This document shows positions 58,616-64,000 of a DNA stretch of 64,000 nt, piece after piece (within the stretch, counting starts at the first letter, position 1; each line of letters opens with the position of its first letter). Under the pieces are notes generated by a model. It was given only the letters and a program-made list of their open reading frames with translations. It had not been told where the DNA came from and did no database searches. The DNA lies in contig CAIIXF020000025.1 of NCBI GenBank assembly GCA_903813345.2, positions 62,001 to 126,000 on the forward strand, read 5' to 3'. Source of the stretch: Owenia fusiformis. Taxonomy: Eukaryota > Annelida > Polychaeta > Sabellida > Oweniidae. The translations under genes and the position numbers were made by a program.

Positions 58616-59097
58616 TTAGCAGTGGTAAATTCCAATTTGTTCATGAATTGAATCTGTTGTTTGAACAGAATCAAAAGTGGATACGTTCCGTTCATCATTA
58701 AAAACTGAGGCAATGTTTTTTGGTCGTCCTCTTTGTTTCTTTCTTGGTTGTCCACCTTTGGATTCATCAAAATATTGTTCATATAATTTACAGTTGCTAC
58801 TATGTATTTCAAAGTCATATATATCCACTGATTTGCATGTGTTTGTAGCTTGACAACTCCTAGCAGAATTAAGGAGAGTGTTAAAGCATGATCTGCAAAG
58901 TTTCTTTGGATGAATCTTTGGATCATCAGAATCTATATCAAGGTGGAAAATGTTGAAATATACTCCCTTTAACTAAAACAAAAATTAGCATATCCTTTCT
59001 TTGAAGTTTCTTGTTTAGTTTTTTGTTCTCTTTTGCCACATATCCTGCAGGTGTTAAGTAAACAATCCGCATTGTAACTGCTGTTAAAACTTGTCAT
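58616..59097 (-). pseudogene. RAG1 N-terminal-like Cys-rich region, copy 1
   Basis: From a Met at 59097 the minus strand reads MTSFNSSYNADCLLNTCRIC then GKREQKTKQETSKK. After a frame change it reads YFNIFHLDIDSDDPKIHPKK, LCRSCFNTLLNSARSCQ, YDFEIHSSNCKLYEQ and GGQPRKKQRGRPK. Vertebrate RAG1 has, in the same order, CRICG, then F-R-I-D-V ... IHP-x2-FC-x2-CW, then W-H ... C-D-I-C, then a basic stretch. The order, the IHP-x2-(F/L)C-x2-C core and the spacing agree. The last cysteine of the final pair is tyrosine here. In RAG1 these cysteines bind zinc. A GRPK AT-hook-like motif ends the part. I recall such a domain joined to a transposase in Aplysia ('N-RAG'). Confidence 0.75.
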
Positions 59098-59799
59098 GAT
59101 CCTAATTAAAGTCCATCATACTCATTGTATAAAAACTGAAAGAAAGTAATCCACAACTGTTTTATAAACATAAAACTCTGTAGAATAGCTACATTATATG
59201 TTTCTTGTATAGCAAATTGGAGATTTTTCTTAAATCAACTTTAAAGATGGAAAGTATCGGGATAAGCGAACATTCTTAAGGTTGAGAAAATTAGCCTAAG
59301 GATTATTAAGGGTATCAAATTGGTGAGAAAAATGGTTGGGGTTTAAGGTGATGACAGACTATTTAATTTATCTGTTGGAGATGGTTACAATTGTAGTTTC
59401 TATAAAACCATGAAATCTAGATGCTGATCTGCAGCTTAACTTCCTCTCAGTTGAACTCATTCCCTTTTGCCTATCCATGAAATCAGTGTGAATACATATA
59501 TACAATAATTTTTTTTATTATCTGTTTTAGTTACCTTGATGATGGAAAGTTTGATGTCGCTAACAACAAGCTAAAATTTGACATCGCTGAAGGATTAATC
59601 AAAGACTTTTTCAATGCCCCAACAGAAAGCTTAGAATTAGTACATAATAGGATTTTATAAGTAGTGATGCCCTTTTAGGGCCAAACATACATGCGATTAT
59701 TCAATTTTCAATAACAATGAATATAGCAATAAAGTAAAGAAAATAGGATTACATTCTTCAAATGATAATTATAAAATAATAATAAAAATGATAATTATA

Positions 59800-60215
59800 A
59801 AATAAAGATGGTTCATTCACAGTTGAAATAGATGTGTCAATGTTGGATGATTCCAGAGTTTTTGTACATTTAGGGGTGCTATAATTAATGTTATTTACCA
59901 GTGGTAAATTATGCTCACTTCCAATTTGTTCATGAATTGAATCTGTTGTTTGAACAGAATCAAAAGTGGATACGTTCCATTCATCATTAAAAACTGGGGC
60001 AATGTTTTTTGGTCATCCTCTTTGTTTCCTTCTTGGTTGTCCACCTTTGGATTCATCAAAATATTGTTCATATAATTTACAGTTGCTACTATGTATTTCA
60101 AAGTCATATATATCCACTGATTTGCATGTGTTTGTAGCTTGACAACTCCTAGCAGAATTAAGGAGAGTGTTAAAGCATGATCTGCAAAGTTTCTTTGGAT
60201 GGAAGAAAGTAATCC
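59800..60215 (-). pseudogene. RAG1 N-terminal-like Cys-rich region, copy 2 (5'-truncated)
   Basis: The minus strand reads FHPKKLCRSCFNTLLNSARS, CKSVDIYDFEIHSSNCKLYE and QPRRKQRG, with a stop where copy 1 has the Arg of GRPK. Beyond it the frame goes on with SVFNDEWNVST, EQIGSEHNLPL and NYSTPKCTKTLESSNIDTSI. The part before IHP, with CRICG, is missing: unrelated-looking TFFHPKK follows the duplication join. It runs further 3' in frame than copy 1. Confidence 0.75.
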
Positions 60216-60678
60216 ACAACTGTTTTATAAACATAAAACTCTGTAGAATAGCTACATTATATGTTTCTTGTATAGCAAACTGGAGATTTTTCTTAAATCA
60301 ACTTTAAAGATGGAAAGTATCAGGTTAAGCCAACATTCTTAAGGTTGAGAAAATTAGCCCAAGGGTTATTAAAGGTATCAAATTCGTTAGAAAAGTGTGC
60401 TGGGGTTTAAAGTGTACTAGGGTTAAAAGTGATGACAGACTAATTAATTTATCTGTTAAAGATGGAAATAAACTATACCCTACAATTGTATTGAAATCAT
60501 GAAATCTAGAGTAATCTCAACAGGCACATTGGCCATATTGTTTATCATAACAACAAGCCACTGAGCATGCTTAGCATTAACAGCGGATCTGCAGCTTAAC
60601 TTCCTCTCAGTTGAACTCAATTCTGTTTTGTCTCTCCATGAAATCAGTGTGAATACATATGTACGGTAATTTTTTTGT

Positions 60679-61161
60679 GTTACTTCGCTATACCTGCTAG
60701 TTGCATAAATAATTTACAAAAGATAATAGATTTATGTTGGCAAGAATAATATTATATGGCCATTTATTTCATTATAAAATATTACATAGCAAGTTTGACA
60801 TTATAAACTGAAGGATGGTGGAGGGGAATGGGTGGCAAGTTTAAATTTCAATATTTATACGTATACATGAAGTGAGTTCGTATTCACTCACTGTAATTGT
60901 AAGACTGCTTGATACTTGTGTTGGAATGGAATACTGACCAAGCAGTCCCCTCCTTCTCATTGGATAACCCTGTGTTACTATGGAAATGCTCAGACTACAA
61001 AACCCCTTATTGGCATAAGTGTAGAATTTGTGTTACTTCGCTATACCTGCTAGTTGCATAAATAATTTACAAAAGATAATAGATTTATGTTGGCAAGAAT
61101 AATATTATATGGCCATTTATTTCATTATAAAATATTACATAGCAAGTTGGGCATTATAAAC
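60679..61161. repeat. Direct duplication of a 131-bp block
   Basis: 60679-60809 and 61031-61161 are almost identical ('gtgttacttcgctatacctg', 'tattatatggccatttattt'), separated by about 220 bp of unrelated DNA. This is likely a recent event. Confidence 0.85.
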
Positions 61162-61307
61162 TGGCCACACTAATCCATGTAATGGATTAGTTTTGCCCAA
61201 CCAGGTATAGAGGTCATGTTGGTAAGAAGGTCTAAGAAGGTTTTGTGGTTTGAGGATGAAATTCATGAATATTGATTAAAACTCATCAATTAAGACTTAC
61301 TCATGTA

Positions 61308-62399
61308 CGAGGGGTGATCAATAAGTAATGGACGCTTTTTTACACGGATGCTTTTTATGGACCAATCTCTTTGATTTTTTCACCACTGATACATCATTCA
61401 ATTATCTATCAACTCTGAAGATCTAAAGACAAGATATGTAATCCGTGTTGATATATCTTTATTTTCGCGAAGGGGGTACAGGTACCCCGGGACCGACATT
61501 TACGTCACATATTCTGAAGAAATGCCAATTTAGCATATCAGTTAGATTTGAACTTTTTAATATGCCAAAAGATTTGTGTTGTTTGAATATCATGTTCCCT
61601 GTGGTAACACATAAAAGATTATAGTATTGTGATTTCAAAGTATTGTATGATCAGGGTTTGCAGGTTGATTTGAGAATGCACTGTGGAAGAAGGGGCTAGT
61701 AAGAGGAGGTAAGACCGTACTCCATGCGGATAATGCCCCTGTCCAAATATCTCAAACTGTGCAGGATACAATATCCCTGGACCTGAACATGAACATGAAG
61801 CCCTTGACCCATGCAGCCTTTAGTCCAGATCTGGCCACATATTATGACTTATTTATTTCTATACTACTTATTTCTGTAGAGAAAGGATGCAGATTAAATG
61901 ACATTGATGAAATAAAACCAGCTGTGTAACTGCAGCTTGTTACCATGTCAGAGAATGGATTCGGCCTTGACTTTCAATCTTGGGTTGAGAGGATAATGAG
62001 GAGTGTGTAGCACTTGATGGAACCTATGTAGAGGGCCCTGTAGAATGAAGGTGGCATGGATCCCACAAAGTGATGACAAAATATTTAAAATTAGTTATGG
62101 CGTATCAAAATGGTGTAATTCATAATCACCATGGTTCGTTTTGTTCAACTTGCGTTGAACTGCATTGCACGTTAAATTAGGTAAATAGCTTAAGAATGTG
62201 TGACGTTATGTCGGTCCCGGGGTACCTATACCTCCTTCACAGAAATAAAGATATATCAACATATATTACATGCTTTGCCTCCAAATCTTCAGAGCTGATA
62301 GAAAATTGAATGATGTATCACTGGTGAAAAAATTAAAGAGATTGGTCCATAAAAAGCATCTATGTATAAAAGCGTCTATTACTTATTGATCATCCCTCG
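61308..62399 (+). mobile_element. mariner-like element with long TIRs, non-autonomous relic
   Basis: CGAGGGGTGATCAATAAGTA at the left faces the inverse of CGAGGGATGATCAATAAGTA at the right. TA lies on both sides (61306-61307 and 62400-62401). The inverted repeats run about 210 bp (61308-61517 and 62191-62399), with roughly one difference in ten. The interior has only the C-terminal part of a transposase on the plus strand (61711 onward): VLHADNAPVQISQTVQD, then HAAFSPDLATYYDLFIS, then stop codons, then W-V-E-R-I. The HADNAP and SPDL...D motifs hold the second and third acidic residues of the mariner triad, with about 38 residues between them, more than the usual 34. The N-terminal DNA-binding part is missing. 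Confidence 0.88.
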
Positions 62400-62401
62400 T
62401 A

Positions 62402-62885
62402 TAGGTGTTTCGTTTGTATCTTACTTAGCAAGTAACTAAAAGTTACACTTGCTGATTACTTATCACATCAATTGCCACCTCATTTGTCTAACCCAGCAAG
62501 TGTTTAGATTGTAGTTCTAACTACTAATTGATACTAATCTATGTTTTCCCTGAATGGGCATATATCACCACTTTAGTGGCAGCAAGTAGATGAGGTGCTC
62601 CTCAGCAGCTCCTCAGCAGCTTTTTTATATTTATTAACAGTGACCACAGGCTGATGTATAGTTAACATGTGCAGAATTTTCTTGAAACTTTTCGTGGGAA
62701 ATGAAACATTTTACCCATTAATTGCGTATATTTTGATAACTCGTTACTGAAATATGGTCTAGAGACCCTTTAGAAGTAGATAAGCATTGGTTAATGTAGA
62801 TACTGATAATCGTTTTCAGATAAAAGTATCTTGACCCTTGGATAAACTAAAAGTTTTAATCCATGGAATACGATTGTAGTTGATG
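62402..62885. other. No gene recognised
   Basis: Spacer between the mariner-like element and DIRS fossil D. It may hold the 3' end of fossil D. Confidence 0.4.
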
Positions 62886-62890
62886 TGTAA

Positions 62891-64000
62891 TTACATGGAA
62901 TGGACACGAATATATCGCCTGACTGCTTTATATTTCCATCTTCCCATTTTTCCAACCTGTCCTTCAGAAAAATTGTTTTTTGTGACTAAATCACTGGAAC
63001 GACCAATACGAAATGAATGTGATTTGTATTTTTTAGTGTCAAGACCAAGTGTGGATAAGGCTGATTCTAATATTCTAGAATATTTTTGTCTTGAGACTGG
63101 GAATCCTTTTTGATCTTGAAACAATGACCCAGTGTTTGAGTGAGTAATGAGCCTGTAATGTTGTAGAGTACTGACTGGGCAAATAGAGTGATTTGTAGAT
63201 TTGTCAATTTGAAGTCTAAAAGGAGTGGAGCAGGTGTTATGCTTTTAGGTCTTGAATGCTATGATAATACACTGCTGTTTAAATTCAATGTTTTCCCACT
63301 TCACAGTATGATTTGCTTTCCCTCCAGAAGCTATTTCAGATATCCTTAAGAATGCATGATATGCAAGGGAGAACATTGCTGTGAACATAATTTTATCATA
63401 TTTGTTTTCTGAACACAGAATTGGTAAAACACTTATTAGTTTATCCAGTATGATATCTGTGATGGGTAATCTTGCATCTTCAGTGGGGGAAATTTTCGTT
63501 GCCCCTCTCAACATTTTCTTGATGGCTAAATTGTCAGAAGGATCTGGCAGTTGTTTAAGTTTATGGTAATACGATATCCCAGATATTATGGTCATTATGG
63601 TAGCACTAGCATAGTTTTGAAGCGAAAGATGTGCAATAAAGTCACTAAGTGTTTTGTTGGAACGGGGAACATGGGTGGTCTGGGCCCGGTAGAGTAATAA
63701 GACTTGTGGAAACTAGTAAATTTCTCCCAAGCACGAATATATGACTGTTGAGTTGAGGTGGTGAGTGATTTATTGATTAAAACTGCAGTTCTGGTTTTAT
63801 TTTAACTTTAGATTGATAACTGGATCCACTGGTTCTGATTCCAGATAAGGTGCTAGTTTTCGGGCATGGTCCATCTGAAAATGAGAGATTGCGTCACTAA
63901 TAGAATTCTTGGAAGTGGAGATGTATAATGTTTTTAAGAATGTTATTTTCAAGGCATGTAAGGATCAGTTGTCTAAGTAGGGCCATTGTGATTTTGCTTT
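62891..64000 (-). mobile_element. DIRS-like retroelement fossil D, cut by the window edge
   Basis: Treated as a fossil. Minus-strand parts visible are the end of an RNase H-like region near 63840-64000 and a tyrosine recombinase (about 62891-63600) with YHAFLRISEIASGG, then HSFRIG and GRWKYKAVRRYI at the end. Gag, RT and most of RNase H would lie beyond 64000. It is broken a few times in what can be seen. By the recombinase sequence it groups with fossils B and C. Confidence 0.85.

Larger units (their letters stand above)
58324..60675. repeat. Tandem segmental duplication of over 1 kb containing the RAG1-like exon
   Basis: 58324-59520 and 59602-60675 are copies at an offset of about 1280 bp ('agactttttcaatgcc', 'tgataattataaaataataa', 'aaatcagtgtgaatacatat'). 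The second copy lacks the stretch matching 58919-59135, so its N-terminal exon is cut there. A smaller 80-bp piece ('gttgaaatagatgtgtcaat') is also repeated at 58246 and 58543. Confidence 0.85.

Overview
This window reads as AT-rich intergenic DNA from a marine invertebrate. A mollusc is my best guess. The reasons are many exon-like pieces with GT/AG splice signals, several DIRS-type retroelements, a tRNA-derived SINE, MITE-like foldbacks, and a transposase family carrying a RAG1-like N-terminus, which I recall from sea-slug work. I see no intact host gene, no rRNA or tRNA gene and no CRISPR array. Most of what can be read is transposable-element relics and locally amplified repeats.

Layout. 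1-6.5 kb is mostly featureless, with a small LINE scrap (2690-2840), a 98-bp MITE with perfect 9-bp target duplications (3911-4008), an inverted repeat (4254-4748) and a duplicated 515-bp block (5152-6262). 6.5-14.1 kb is a repeat field built from recurring exon-like cassettes (called A, B, C and E here) read on the minus strand, with a T-rich low-complexity block and a LINE 3' end among them. Related cassettes recur in inverted orientation at 46.6-52.3 kb. 14.2-15.2 kb holds another tandem repeat.

16.2-23.1 kb carries two tyrosine-recombinase retroelement fossils (DIRS-like) on the minus strand. A third lies at 53.1-55.9 kb, a fourth runs off the right edge (62.9-64.0 kb), and a decayed fifth lies at 41.8-43.35 kb. 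Several MITE-like elements are scattered between and inside them: 18907-19042, 25346-25848, 27144-27706, 40718-41601 and 44786-45605.

The most interesting content is two minus-strand relics of an unusual DDE-type transposase. Locus 1 (about 26.9-28.4 kb) keeps a first-acidic-residue region and a C-terminal block with a GEQG-x-ES-x-H motif, split by a MITE. Locus 2 (about 56.8-60.2 kb) keeps a two-part cysteine-rich N-terminus that resembles the N-terminal zinc-binding region of vertebrate RAG1, followed by a middle region, a catalytic-like region and a CC-LFC motif. The RAG1-like N-terminal part is present twice because of a tandem duplication of more than 1 kb. This fits the 'N-RAG' class of transposons that I recall as described in Aplysia. 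Other DNA-transposon relics are a multi-exon piggyBac-like gene (37.57-38.99 kb) and a mariner-like element with TIRs of about 210 bp and exact TA ends (61308-62399).

Nothing here looks like a working pathway. The window is best read as a transposon graveyard with local segmental amplification.
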